From the NCBI RefSeq assembly GCF_003945595.2, contig NW_024104403.1:744001-808000 (forward strand): 64,000 nt of DNA. Direction: 5' to 3'. The notes below the pieces were generated by a model that saw only the letters and a list, made by a program, of their open reading frames with translations, searched no databases and was not told where the DNA came from. Source of the stretch: Pipra filicauda (taxonomy: Eukaryota > Chordata > Aves > Passeriformes > Pipridae). Positions within the stretch are counted from its first letter, which is position 1, and every line of letters starts with the position of its first letter. This document shows positions 1-12,898 of this stretch, piece after piece. The position numbers were made by a program, and so were the translations under genes.

Positions 1-2827
1 CTCTTGCTTACATTAACCACACTTTTCCCAGGGACTCAGACCTGGGCTGTTATCAAGAGTACAAGGAGGAAGCTAAAACACAAAGCTGATGTACAACATC
101 ATTAACTTCTAAGCAACTTGTAAAAAGCTTTTGCTTTCAACAATGAAATCACATCCTGACTTATTATCCATTATTTCCTAGAAAAATACTACCACACATC
201 AAATACTGGATCACCTTTCAAAAATCTTTCCTTTCCTGAGATACTGGGACAGAGTATCTGCAATCCATCCTTAAGGCTGCAAAGTCTGTTACAGATTAAA
301 AAATTTACAAGGATTACTCTTTGGGTAAGGAAAGTTTTGTCACATTTTTACAATCCATCTGCAGCTAATGTTGTTTAATATTCTTGTACTTGCAATAGAT
401 TTCTTTAGAAGAGATTTGGATACCGACTGCTTAAAATTTAAGTGCTCAGAGCTCACAAACAAAACATTGAGCAGGTTGCTCCTCAAAGTCCCACAGGAAA
501 ATTTCTGGAAAGAGCAGTAACTGATTTAGTCACTGAATATCAGCTATGAGTTGACTGACATTGATTGCAGGTCATAATAGTGCATTAAAAATAGGAGTAG
601 ATTAAATAAAGTTTAAATATCATCAGAAGCTTTCACAGGTCAGCCTTCTGCCAAATCAGGCACTGATGTCAGAATACAGCAGGATGGATCTCTGAGGTAC
701 ACATTCCTAATGTGCTCCTATGGACAAACTATACTACCCCTTATTGTATACAAAAACTATTCATTTAAAAGCATGTCAGCAAAGTGAAAAGGTAAAAGAA
801 TAAGTAAAACATTAAAATCTGACTTATCTGGCCTAGATTGTCAAGCAGGAAGTGACAAATGAAGGTTGATGAAAGGCAAAATACACCAATGTCCAGTTGG
901 CATTTTCATTCTCTCCTGTGGGTGATTTTTCTTTTATTTATCTAGAATTAGGTTTGCTACTGCTCAGCCATGCCTTTGTCTTATGTTCTAACTGGAAGTT
1001 GTCAAGTATATAATGAAGTGATTGAGAAGAGTTGACAGTCTTCTTATTGTCATTCAAAGTTATCAAGGACAAAATCCAAATGCAAGTTATTTTTTAAGAA
1101 TAAAGAGGTATTCAATTTTTTTTAAGGATGACCAATTTTTATCTGGCAAAAATGAACATAATATGTTATTTTAAATATATGACAAGTCACCACCACAGAC
1201 AGTAAACATATAAATTCTACACCTAGAGAGAGTTCAAAGCTTCTTTAGCAGTATAAGCAAAAATCAAGGTTATATAAGCCTTGGAAAAGGACTCAAGTAT
1301 ATAGGAGTGCAGGAGGGGTGAGTGATAACCCAGAGGCAAGAAGGGAGTAAAAAGAAAAGATTTGGGAACTGAGTAAGCAGTGAGAAAGGAGCAGTGAGAT
1401 TGCAAGAGGATTTGGAGTCAAGGTGGCTGGAAAACAAAGGTTTTTTTATTGTTGTCTGGAGACAATGATTTGAAAGGGTCAGAAGGATTTTCAGTGAGCT
1501 AGCAGTAGAAACATGAATTTCTGCATTCTGTCAACTCATTTCTTATCCAGAGTGTCATTTCTCCATTCATTCCTCAAATGGGACTCGCATTTCTGTTCAT
1601 TCTTTTCACAACCTCATCATCTATAGTCACCTACATCTGTCAAAACACCCTGGAAAATTGTTTTGCAGGGGAAGAGGCAGTGCTGAAACAAAGACCTGAA
1701 AAAATTCCCAGAAAATGCAGCTTTAACCTTCTCCTATGGTTAGTAGGAGGCATGCTGACTCCTAGGGCTTTTAACAGGTAGAAGGTGGAGGAACTACTAC
1801 CTCCCTCCTCTTCCTCGTGCCCTCTCCCCATATCTTTCCTTCCATCCTACACATCCTGAGCTCTTCTGAAGAGGTAAAGAGCACCATCAACACACATTTA
1901 TAGAACATGAAGGGTAGGGTTGTCTGATTAGGCTGGAATAGAGCATCTCCAGTTTCTCTTTTAACAGCAGGGGAATTTGAGTCAAGCTGAGCATCCCAGG
2001 TCATTTTAGCCCAAGGAGTAAATCTTTGCAATGGCAAAGAATCTGTGAAAGTATTAAATGTAAATAAACCCCATATAAACTTATATAGTGGTAATATGCA
2101 TATTTTTGAAACAAAATTCAGAAAGCGAAAGAAAAAACCTAAATACTGTTTACTCGATGTATCCCTTTACTAACACTGTGTGGTTTGTTCAACCAGACAG
2201 ATGGAGAGGAATACAGAATGAGGTTAGGTAAATATCTCTATTTTCATTTATTTATAAATATTTTCCTGTGTATTTTTTACATTTTTCATCATTGTTTAAA
2301 AAAAAGAAAGAAAAAGAAAAACATTTAAAAAGGCAGAAGAAAAAAGCTGGTTTATGTATACTTCGACACAAACTAGTTAATGGATTCTTTGGCCAATTTA
2401 GGAAGAATAATTCGGCAATCGAAAACTAAGTGCTGATTTTGAGGATATAACAGATAACTCAGAAGGTGAAACAGCATTTAAAATGCAGAATTCAACAAAA
2501 CTCTAGCCACAGAACTACAATCACAAGATCTGTGTGCCTAACAGATAGCATCAGCCACAGTGCAGAACCCATCTTCCTGTTGAAAAATTCAAGGTGTGAA
2601 ATTCAGACGAAGAGATACCATCAAAAAGGATTTTTACCAGACACTCACTGTCTGTCTGGCAAGTTACTATCAAAGTCTTGCACATATAGCCAATAAATCT
2701 GTAACTTTCCAGAGATCCGGAGCAAACCAAAGGCATTTGTCCTGAAGCATTCGACTATCTTTAGCTCCTCCCTCTGCTGAGGAGACTTTGTTTTCATTGG
2801 ATTATGCAGAAAAGACAATGAATCTCC

Positions 2828-2853
2828 ATATTATATATATATATATATAATAT
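2828..2853. repeat. (TA)n microsatellite
   Basis: A run of alternating T and A with ATAT/ATAA edges, in AT-rich intron 48 sequence. Confidence 0.9.
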
Positions 2854-5800
2854 GTATGTGCTGAATTGAAAAATCAGACAAATTCAAAAAGAGGATGATT
2901 AAAAATGAAATGTCAGCCTTCTGCCCAACATTGAGTTCTACTCTGCCAAGCACAGAGTTCTACTTATACAAATGTTAGATGTAACTCCATATTAATTCCT
3001 TGGATGACCTGATAACTATTTTGAAATTATCTAGATTTGCTCATTAGACAAACATTTAAAGAAAAGGTTAAAATATTTTGGGGTTTTTTGAGTTTGTTTT
3101 TCAAAATACTGCCAGTTATGTACTTTAGCATTTCCTTTCTAAAAATCACCCAAATGCAGTTCACATAATGAAACTCAGGAGAAATATTTTCCACCTCAAA
3201 TTCACTTGGGAGGAGATAGCTTAACAATGCAAAAAAAAATCCAGTATCCAAGCAGTTTTCACGAGAGACTGAGGGAAAAAGTTAGAACACACAATGTTTT
3301 CTTCATTATTTTTTGTGCAATACAGGCTGGTAACTTTCAAGATCCTCTCACCAAAGTACTTTTTGTTACACTGAAGTATGGGAATCAGAGCTAACATGTA
3401 CTTTACTAAACTATTTCTAAGATTACTTTGATGGATGTCTAAATACAGAAGTTACACATATGCATTTATTTTCAATTTTTCTGTAATGAGTCCTAATTTG
3501 TATTTTCTGCTTACTATTCTATAAGCATATTTTTATTTTTTGTTCCATTCATAATCAAACTTTCCAGCCCAATTTTTATTTTATGCAATTTTAAAGCCAC
3601 CTATATGGTTTTGTGAACCACAGATCAAAGCCATATGTAGTGGTGGTAATGACCTGGCACATCATAGACATTGCAAGAGCACTTTCCAATTATATAACCA
3701 TAGATAACTTAATGGTAGTTACTACATTGGCAGAGGACAGTAGTCACAATATATCCCACTACTGCTTTTGAAAGTACATTCAAAATTTTCCTACTAATAC
3801 TGGTTATATTTTGTTATTCACCACAGTTTTGTTTCTATTTTCAAGGACTACCAGCAAGTGAATGCTTAGAAAAGTGACTGCTTATGCAGAATTTATCCAG
3901 GAGAAAAAGACTCAAGGATTAAAACAGAAAAAAATTGTGATAAAACAAATAAAATAAAATAGTTCTATAAACCCTCCCAAATTTGATTTTTGCTTTTTCT
4001 TTTCTACATCTTTCTTTCTGACATAATTTTGGCATTATTCAGGTTGTATTAAAACTGACACAATTTAGTAGATTATAATCTACAATTAGCACTATAATCT
4101 ATAAAGATATTTTCAATTACGAGGGAGACTACTGAGCTAAATAATAATATTTTAAAAGTATTTCAGTACACTGATATTTATTATATGCAGTGCTAATTGG
4201 AGTCAATTATGAATACATGGTATCTTATATACGTGAAAGATAAACAACACAAACCTAACCTTGTACTACTTATTTTCTCTAAAGACAACTAGAAACACCA
4301 TAATTTAAATGGTCTTTGATTTTACACCATAGAGAGCATTGTTTCTTTGTAAAATTATAACCCTACTTATTTACATTCTATGAAAATGGCATAGTAACTT
4401 CATTTAATTTTAGCAATGTTATCTGATTAAAAGACACAAAATGTACTACAATGCTAAAGTTCAGAACGTTTACTGTACTTTTTTCTGTAAACTTAAATTT
4501 TTCAGACGAGTTAGACCATTTGACTTTATAAAATACTTACCCATAGATTTCAAACACTAAATACCAAAGCAAGTAATCCACAGTAACAACTAAAATTTAG
4601 CAGCAACTAAACCCATATAAGCGTTAGCCTATTTGTAAGCTTTTATTATCTTACTAGGCAATATACTTTCTTTTCTTTACATATTTGGGTTTCTAAAAAT
4701 AATTTTAGTTAATAGTATCTTGTTGACTACATCACAACACAATGAAACAGCCTTACTATGTGCAGATGCACAAAAGTACATATTAGAAAGAAATTATTCT
4801 TTTTCAAGTGTAAAAAAAGCCTTCAGCTCCCACTTAAGGTGTTTTTCTAAAGCCTTAGCACACTGCAAATGTTACATGGACTACATTTAAAAAGTGCAAT
4901 CTGACTGTAGCAGATTGTAGAATGTTAATTTTATCTTAGTCACAGTTGCAGTAGGTTGTGATAGGAAAGCTTTAACTTTTGGTCTGTCTTATTCAGTCAT
5001 TTTGATTTTCATATATTTAAGAAAGCCCTATTGTTTTTGTTCTGTTATTCTGAAACCTGATTTTTAAATCTAACTGTTCTTTGAAGCTTTCTAAAGTTCT
5101 TCCTGTAAGCAAAATATTTGGGAATCTCTAATCAAAATTATCAATGACTTAGAGTCCTATCATACACAGAATTGGAATCCAACAGGACTATGGGGAAATA
5201 AATATTTAGAGGAAAAGAAAACTAGGATAAATCATGAGAAAAAGTTGGTTAGACTTTCCCTAGGTGTTTTCTTAACATGTTAGCTAGTGAAGTATCACTT
5301 ATTACCCTCCAAAGATTCTCCTTCTTTTTCTTGCAGGTGAAGTAAACAAATCTCAGCAGAACAGTCAGTAGGAGGATATAAAGGTCAGCATTTGCACAAC
5401 TTCCTTTAGCCACAACTTTGGAGCTCCACAGCTTGTTGATGCCGTAGGCAAAGCTGTTTCAAAGTGTAAAGTATAGGTCTATATCCACATGTTCAGAATA
5501 ATGTATCCCTAAAAGGTTTAAGTATATTAAATTTGGATGGCTGGATTAGAATAAACACATTTCAGAGTGCTCATGTGTGTCCTTAAATATTCCATTAAGG
5601 AGAGAATGCAGAAGCAACTATAACTTCCATTATAGCAACATTTGCCACCTACTTAGACTCTGATTATCTGATTTAGCCAAAAGAAGTTTGTGATTAGATA
5701 CAACCACATTATTATCAAGACCAGAAAAATAATTGCTTTGACCACTACAATAATTGCTTTTTGAACTAATACTAATTAGATACTCCATATTTGCTTTCTT

Positions 5801-6037
5801 GTCTGAATTAGAACAACAGTACTGATTGTGAACAAACAGAGTTTAGGAAAGAACTTGATTACTGTCTATTAATGCAGTATTGGACCTCTGTCTAGTTTGG
5901 CAAACAAAGCAGTGACAGAAAGATGAAGCTAAAAAAACTCAGTTGACGAAAAATGTGCAGGTTTTTAACTCAACTGCTGAAGTAATTTACCACAAGGTGT
6001 GGATGACTGCTCATATGTGGAAATGAAAAAACAGTCT

Positions 6038-6077
6038 TGGTTGGTTTGGTTTTGTTTGGTTGGTTGGGTTTTTTTTA
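6038..6077. repeat. G/T-rich low-complexity tract
   Basis: Irregular TTGG, TTTGG and TTTTG units end in a T run. It belongs to a recurring class of tracts in this window, on the minus (transcribed) strand reading as A/C-rich. Confidence 0.8.
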
Positions 6078-8390
6078 GTAGCAGTATTTTTGAGAAAAGT
6101 GTGATGCAGTTCAAACAGAAAATAATCCAGAAAACATAAAGAATTACTTTATAAAGCAGGTCTGACTGGATGACCAGAGTAGTATCTTCTGACCCTATAC
6201 TGAACTAACTATACTAATGCTGTGCATATCTCAGAGCAGAGGAATAGTTGTCTGTTCAAACTCAGCTGCAGAGTTGCCGTATATCATGCAATAGGTGGGA
6301 CTGTTTCTGTATACAGGTTTCATATAAAATTTTAAAAGTTCAGTAGTATTTGTGAGCTTGTTTTAAGGGCTCTTTTTTATGTTAATGTTTTTGACTAAAA
6401 GAATACCTGGCAGAATGTTTGTTGATGTCTAAGATAAAAGTGGAGACTATGCTATTCCAAATTTGCACATGTCCACACCTCAGTAACTGCTACACAGCTT
6501 GATCTGCTGCTAATCTAGTATCTCCTGCTGTTAGGTAGGTATCCACATCCCCATACATTTCTAGCCCAAAAAACCTGCCAAAGTACCCTGGGAAATATAT
6601 ATCAAAATGTTATGAAACTGCCACAGACTTGAAAGAAGCAAAGCTACCCTCGGAGAGCCCAAAAGACAAGGCAAAAGTAAAGATACTGATGTCTGGATCG
6701 GGAACCAGGCAGATCTGAAAAAGCTAAATAAAACTTCCTTATGTCAAAATTCCCTCACTGGGACACAGTATCTCATATCACCCATGTTATCCTGCAGGGC
6801 CTCAGCTTTGCACTGAGATGATATGGCTGCATTAACAGTTGAAAAGCTTATACGACTAAGCTTTACTTATATAAATAAAATAGAAAAGGTTTACTTATAT
6901 GAATAAAGATTGTGACAATACAACCAACAAAACACATTTGAATGCTCAGGAATTAGAAAGTGCACATCTTTAACTGCAGTTTTTTTTCTGACAAAGACAG
7001 AAAATCAGCTAAGAAAAATAAAATTGTTCAACATAAACTGAAAGAAGGATCAGGAAAATGGGCTTCACATAGTCAAAGTATTGAGAGAAGTTACTGAAAA
7101 AAAGAACCAGCACATAAAAAACAAGCACATAGTAAGAGCTGAACTTCAGCATGTAGGTGCTGAAGGTGTCTCCTGCCATGGCTGTACCCAATGACTATGA
7201 CTATAACACCCACAGCTTAGACACAAGTGCTGGCAGAAGCTGTATTGTAAACAAAGCTGTACTGTTAAGTACTTCAGTCTTTTTCTAAGCTATAATGTAG
7301 GCAACTTTTGTACTATTTTCTTTGCACCATTTTGTAAAATTGGAAATTCATGATGATATCATCTAAATTTGTGAAGTATGAATACTAAATCATGCAAAAT
7401 AGCTACCAGAATGAGGGTAAATCCAGGTCAAAGAATGAATGCAGACAGTCATACTGTTAAGCTTGGAAAACTAGAGTTGTAAAAGACACAATATGAAATA
7501 TATTCTAGATGCATGAGAAGCTGGTACACTGCAAATCTGGAAGAGTTCCAGTGTTCACAAGCAGAGGAGTCAAGACACTCTTATAGATGTAGATTTCATA
7601 GCTTCTCCATGCATATACATAAGTATTTCACAGGCACAGTCTATAAGATGCTAATATATAAAATGAAAATTATGTCAGTGTGGTACAAAAAATATTCAAT
7701 ACTTAAAAAAACCCTTAAGAACCAACCTAATAGTTTTAATTTTTTAGATTGCAAATCTGCATTTCAATGTAGATTTATTTTGATAGTTTCCTTAACTTTT
7801 TAAAAATTCTTTGTTTATAGAAGAGAACTGTAATTAGGAATAATATCACAAGTGAAACAAATACTGGTACAGATGCTTTCTAAATCCTGAGAATGAAGAA
7901 TCCTTTGTCCACCCTTATTGAGAAATTAGTTATTATGGCCCCAGTGTGATTTTTGATACCACTGGTAAAAATTATCATGCTTAACTGAAGGTCCGGGTTC
8001 TAATTGTGCCACTGCAGACTCTACATTACAGTCAAGAAAATTATGAAGACAAATCATATTGGCAAAAAGTATGTTAGGGTTTCCTGAGCCATACTGTAAT
8101 TATTTGAAGTAGGCATAGAGTTACGATAGCAGAATGAACTTAAAGAAAACAAAAATTTTCGTTCAGAAGGGAGAGTATTTTATAATAAATGCTGTTGCAA
8201 ACTACAATATGCTTTTTTAGGACTGAATAATTTAAAAAAGTTTGTTTCAACAATTTCATAGTGTTCATATGTTTCTTAACATTTTTGCTGCTTTTTAAAC
8301 TGATGTATGTACATACTTTAGAAGTTAAGATGCTGCCCAAAGCCTCAAATGACACAAAATGTTCCAGGGATTGTAGGACTATGAAGCGGC

Positions 8391-8452
8391 CCAGTATGTT
8401 CCTTGGTCACCACACGGTCTTTCTCCAAAAGGGGGACCAAGGAACATGCTGG
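8391..8452 (+). other. 18-bp inverted repeat forming a hairpin
   Basis: The left arm CCAGTATGTTCCTTGGTC (8391-8408) and right arm GACCAAGGAACATGCTGG (8435-8452) pair over all 18 positions on the plus strand, 17 Watson-Crick plus one U-G wobble, around a 26-nt loop. Two further G-C pairs beyond a mismatch could tighten the loop side (8410-8411 with 8432-8433). The size and shape resemble a short microRNA precursor, but the arms match no microRNA that I recognise. It lies in intron 48, and the plus strand is antisense to DMD. It could instead be a chance fold, an inverted duplication or a remnant of a small palindromic element. Confidence 0.55.
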
Positions 8453-11400
8453 ACTTGTCTAATCTCTTTATGTCTGCATCTTCTTCTGTTTCCTAATTGC
8501 ATTACACTGAATTAGAAAATAGCCTCTCCTATTATGTACTTTTTTACTAAACTTAAGGCACAAGTCTAGGAAACAACTGATATTAAGCATCTGGAACCAT
8601 TCTGTAGGACTGGAGGAGGTTGATATAATGCTATGTAATTACTCACTTGCAAATACCTCTATAATGAATGGTTAATAAATGAGAGAGAACAGAAAGAGCG
8701 CATGATACTGGGCAAGAACATGCATTATGGCATCCTGTGCTAATGGGATTTTGAAATCCAGGATGTAGGTAGGCTGCAGAGCTTTGGTGGGACACAATCA
8801 CAGTCCTTGGTTGCTCCAATCTGGATTCAGCATTGCAAGGATATGTACGAGGGCAGAGGCATAAGAGACCATTTCTCAGGAACTGAAAAACTGCTAGATT
8901 AAAGAATTTAACATTATTAGTGGTCTTGTTACCCCAAAAGCAAGTGCTATCATGTTCATAACCTCATGCTACATGGAAGGTCACAGTCAGCACCCTGGGT
9001 TGAGCTCATACAGATCCAGAGACCTCTCTGATCTGAAAGCATGACTAAGTCAAATGACACAGAAAATGAAGTATGCTAGTGACACTGAACCTCTCATTTT
9101 CATATAACTTGTTTGCATCCTTCCCTGAATTTTTATGTGGTGCCAAGAGTAATGAACTAAAAAGGGAGAGGACATACAAGTAAAATTCTTCAGCATGACT
9201 GCCCACACCATTAAATTGGGAGCATTGCTTCCATCATGGGACAAACTGCACAGTCTGAGGCAGTGACCAGGCATGGACAGGGATTGGCATCAACCACAGA
9301 GGCTGCAACAGGCACTTTGGATGCAACTGTCTTCTTCTGAGGGTTAAGACTGTTTCTGAAAGGATGCAAACTGTGCTGCACCAGCTGACCTCTAGGCCTA
9401 ACAATGGTCCTGAACACTTTTAAAATTGAGACATAGTTTTAAGATCCATAGGAGGGTTTTTAATTGCTCTACCTGTCACCAAGCCCAATCATGTATTGAG
9501 TCTTAAACGTCTTACTTTTTGTGAAGTTGTCTGTAACAATATCTAACAATATTGCCTTTGGTTGCACCTTTGTGACTCTCACAGAATAACTTCTGTGCCA
9601 CCATTAAAGGTTAGTGCTGCTGGTGATTTAATTATTTAAATTTTTTGCTAAGTAAATTTAAGGTACTTCTCATCTATTCTTAATAGCTGATTTTTGCAGA
9701 GGTGGGAAAAAAGTACGAGCTTTTAAATTAGTATTAATTCACAGAAACTGAAAGTTAGTGTGAATTATGCATGTGAAATTCACAAATAGTCTCCTCTATA
9801 TACTTACTATGCAAATATTATAGAGATCAATATTATTTAAAAGTTTAAATCAGATTATCTGATAAGGACCTGCATTTATTATACCCCTTGATTTATGGAG
9901 GAAACTGCAATGATAGTTATCAGATTATAGCTGAATGCCAGAAGCAAAAGTTGCTATGGTTTTCAGAGAAATAAATCACTGTATTTTGGAAAATTCTGTC
10001 AGAATATCTAATTGATATTTTAGATGCACTTTAGTTTAATTTCAGCTACAACACATTTTTGTAATTGGAATTTCCTAAAGGTAAGAAAAGGCAAGGAACT
10101 TGCTTTAAACAGGTATATTACTTTAATATAATATTGCTAAGTAGCTAAAGACACTCTGGGTATCTGTTTAAAACAAAGACATATTTCCATCGTCTTTCTC
10201 TTCTACCTATCCAACCCCACGTTTTTCTCGTCATTTATATTCACCTGCTTCTGAGGTCAGAAAATTTTTAACAATCAATATTTTGTGAATTTTAGAAATT
10301 AATATCCTTACAATACTTTATATTTATTTACTCCAAATCCTTGCTACTCATGTTAGTTTTGGAACTCTTTTCCCCAAAAAATAACTTTGAAAACAAAAGA
10401 GACAGGAGACGACTTAATGGTTGAGGAGGAAGCTGAAGAACATTACCTTGCAGGCTCAGTAAGAGTATGAAGAACATTGACAGAAATTTCACAAAAGACA
10501 GTGTCTTAAATGAAATTAAAATTAAAATTTGTAAACCATCATGTAAAATCCTATAACTAAAATAGTCTGAGGACTTATATGAACTTGGTCTTTTTCACTC
10601 GAGTGCTATATTTACAAGTTTGATTGTCAGTTTTAAACCTCTTCTTCATACGTTCCAGGTTTTTAGAATACTCAAAAAGATTCTTTGTAAAATTTCTTAT
10701 CCAGTCTCTTTTCTAAGAAGATTAATAAAATGCTTTTCATTCCACTAGGTGCTCATCGGAATCATTCTTGTTTCTGAGAAAAAGAGTTATGAAATCCTAT
10801 AGCAGATACTTCAGTGTTCTCTGGATATTGGTGAAGGAATTAAAATTGTTGTAGAATAAATGCTGAATATTTATACAGTATTTGGGAACACCAGAGATTT
10901 GTTAAAAACATCCCTTCCATAGGTAGGATGCACATCCTTACTTTTTTAAAGGTGCACATTAGCCATACAGGATGGTAACTTAAGAAGACACAAACATAAT
11001 CATTTCAACAATAATTCAAGAGGATGTGTATGCAGAGGCTTGACTCAATGTAGGGCAGAATGTTAGCATGGGTCTGAAACACGTGTTTGAATTTGAGTGT
11101 AAAACTGAACGTTGTCAAGACTAGGCTGCTTTCCTGAATTATATCTACTAATTTTTAATGTGTTTTGTTATTATTAATGGTCTTAGTCTGCTTATTCTTA
11201 ACCTGAAGAAGGTTATAAGAATGTAATTTGCCTTCAGAGATAATTAATAAAGAGTGTTTAATGTAACAGATTCTCTCCTTGAAAAAAAACTACATTCTGG
11301 GTAAACCATCATTCAACAACATTTTAAAGAAGTCTATATCTTTTAAAAGCAATAAAGATGGATAACATGTAAATAAGAAGCTAACATGCTTTATATGATT

Positions 11401-12733
11401 ACAGGACTGAAAGAGACAAGCAAAATATTTCATAAGCAATATGAAAAGTAATACTGTTATAACTTGTAGAAATTTATCCCTGCTTTAAATTTTATATAAA
11501 CTTTGAATGTGGAATCATTCTAGAAATAAAGGAAACAGAATAAAAAAATGGATGAATAATCTAAAATTTTTTGTTAAAATACAGAAGATAAGAATATACA
11601 ATATACAAAATTCCATCAGTCATTCAATACATATGCAGCCATTTGCAAAGAGCTATACTAATTTTATCTTTTAGAAAGAGAATTAATGTAATTGCTGAAC
11701 TCATTCTGTCAATAGGACTACAACAGGACTTGAGATTCACTATTTTATATAATGTGATTGTATGACTAAGAAGTGTTTGAGCATTAAAACTGTTCCTTAA
11801 TAGAAAATAAGTTAAAGTGAATTTAATCAACATACTCAGCAAAACCACACATCTTAAGGAGAAGGTATTATTCAATTCATGCAAGAAAATACAAGTTCTG
11901 AATATTTACATTTTTTCACTTTTCACTGAAAACTGCAGTATCAAAAACAAAACTCATACAAAACTCAGTGTTTCCTGTTAAATCTTTATCTAGGTGAACA
12001 AGATGCTGAGCTACTATAAACTTTAACTTCATAGATTTCAATTATCTATTGTACATTAAATATTTTCCCAGTTTATGTGAAGATAAGATCATACACTTAT
12101 AGACAAAATGCAAGGCCAAAATGTGTAAGTATATATCCAGCAGGCCAATTGATTCTAACCAGCATTTTTCATCTTTAATTTCTTTGGCCTCACTCAATTC
12201 ATATACAGGCATCTTTTTTATACTTAAATACATATCAAGGATCAGATTACAAATATTTTTCCCACAATTACTAGACAATCAGCTTTATTGATTCCTGGAG
12301 CATTACCTGTGCAGTTAAATATCCTTTCTTGCACTATGAGAACCATGATATGGTCCTAAATATTCTGATTTTCATGTAGTCATATTAGCTTTAATGAAAT
12401 AGCTTAAATGGTCCAATTGATATTCTGAATTTGAGTTTACCTTGTATTATGATTTGATGCATCAACTTTTGGGTCTATTGTTTCATGTATAATATGGGAA
12501 AAATAATAAATTATATCTAGGAACCACTGGTTCTAATCTGCCCTCTCACTAGAAACCATTTAATGAAAAAAAATTTAAGCTTTCCTTAATTCATAAAGCT
12601 TTGAACTTCTGGGGACCATTGCTGACTTCTGTCTCAAAGTTACATTGTCAATAAAAGCTAAACAGTTGATGCTGCAACTGAATTTTTGACCACTTGAGAT
12701 TCCAATGCTTTTATAAAATGGAAGAAAATTTAC

Positions 12734-12898
12734 CTTAATATCAAAGGCTCCTGGCTGACCCTCTCTGTTATAAAGCTCCAGCTGGTTCTTGACAGGCGTG
12801 ACCCACAATATCACCTGATTCAGTTGTTTATCAAGTTCAACAAAATCCTTTAGCAGAATCTCTATTTCTTTTTGTTTCTCTGGAAGATCTTTGGACAC
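12734..12898 (-). CDS. DMD: Dystrophin exon 48 (repeat 18/19 junction), seven codons shorter than human
   Basis: The minus strand between acceptor TTTTTTCAG and donor AAG|GTAAAT encodes 55 codons, from VSKDLPEKQKEIE to VTPVKNQLELYN and GAFDIK. Human exon 48 (62 codons, 186 bp) has VSRALPEKQGEIE, LSPIRNQLEIYN and GPFDVQ at the same places, so identity and exon borders are clear. The bird exon is 165 bp. The missing 21 bp fall between LDK and QLNQ, where human has an extra KLEDLEE-like heptad ahead of EQLNHLLLW. Seven residues are two turns of a helix, so the coiled-coil register would be kept. The exon closes helix C of repeat 18 and opens helix A of repeat 19, with its Trp in VILWV. It is in phase 0 at both ends. 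The donor lacks G at +5. An open frame runs on past both splice sites (12575-12994) and should not be read as the protein. Confidence 0.96.

Larger units (their letters stand above)
1..12733 (-). other. DMD: DMD intron 48, partial (3' part outside window)
   Basis: This is non-coding sequence downstream of exon 48 in gene direction. I searched the minus strand for exon 49 (human ETEIAVQAKQPDVEEIL) and saw nothing like it, so the intron is at least 12.7 kb here. Contents are mostly AT-rich unique sequence, with a (TA)n run near 2828-2853, a G/T-rich tract at 6038-6077, a possible very old CR1 scrap near 6150-6190 and an inverted repeat at 8391-8452. Open frames of 60-96 codons (for example 7513-7803 and 8261-8515) have no recognisable motifs. 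The first 2.7 kb, including small frames at 1578-1781, 1771-2037 and 2466-2696, holds nothing I can identify. Confidence 0.85.

Noticed and set aside
4068..4083. Perfect palindrome GTAGATTATAATCTAC
   Set aside because: About one 16-bp palindrome is expected by chance in a window of this size, and the sequence is AT-rich.
6150..6190. Possible CR1 3'-end remnant (ACTGGATGACCAGAGTAG, TCTTCTGACC)
   Set aside because: The similarity is to a short stretch only and too weak to call without an alignment.
1..12733. Exon 49
   Set aside because: No minus-strand text resembling the exon 49 protein segment was found; it probably lies outside the window.
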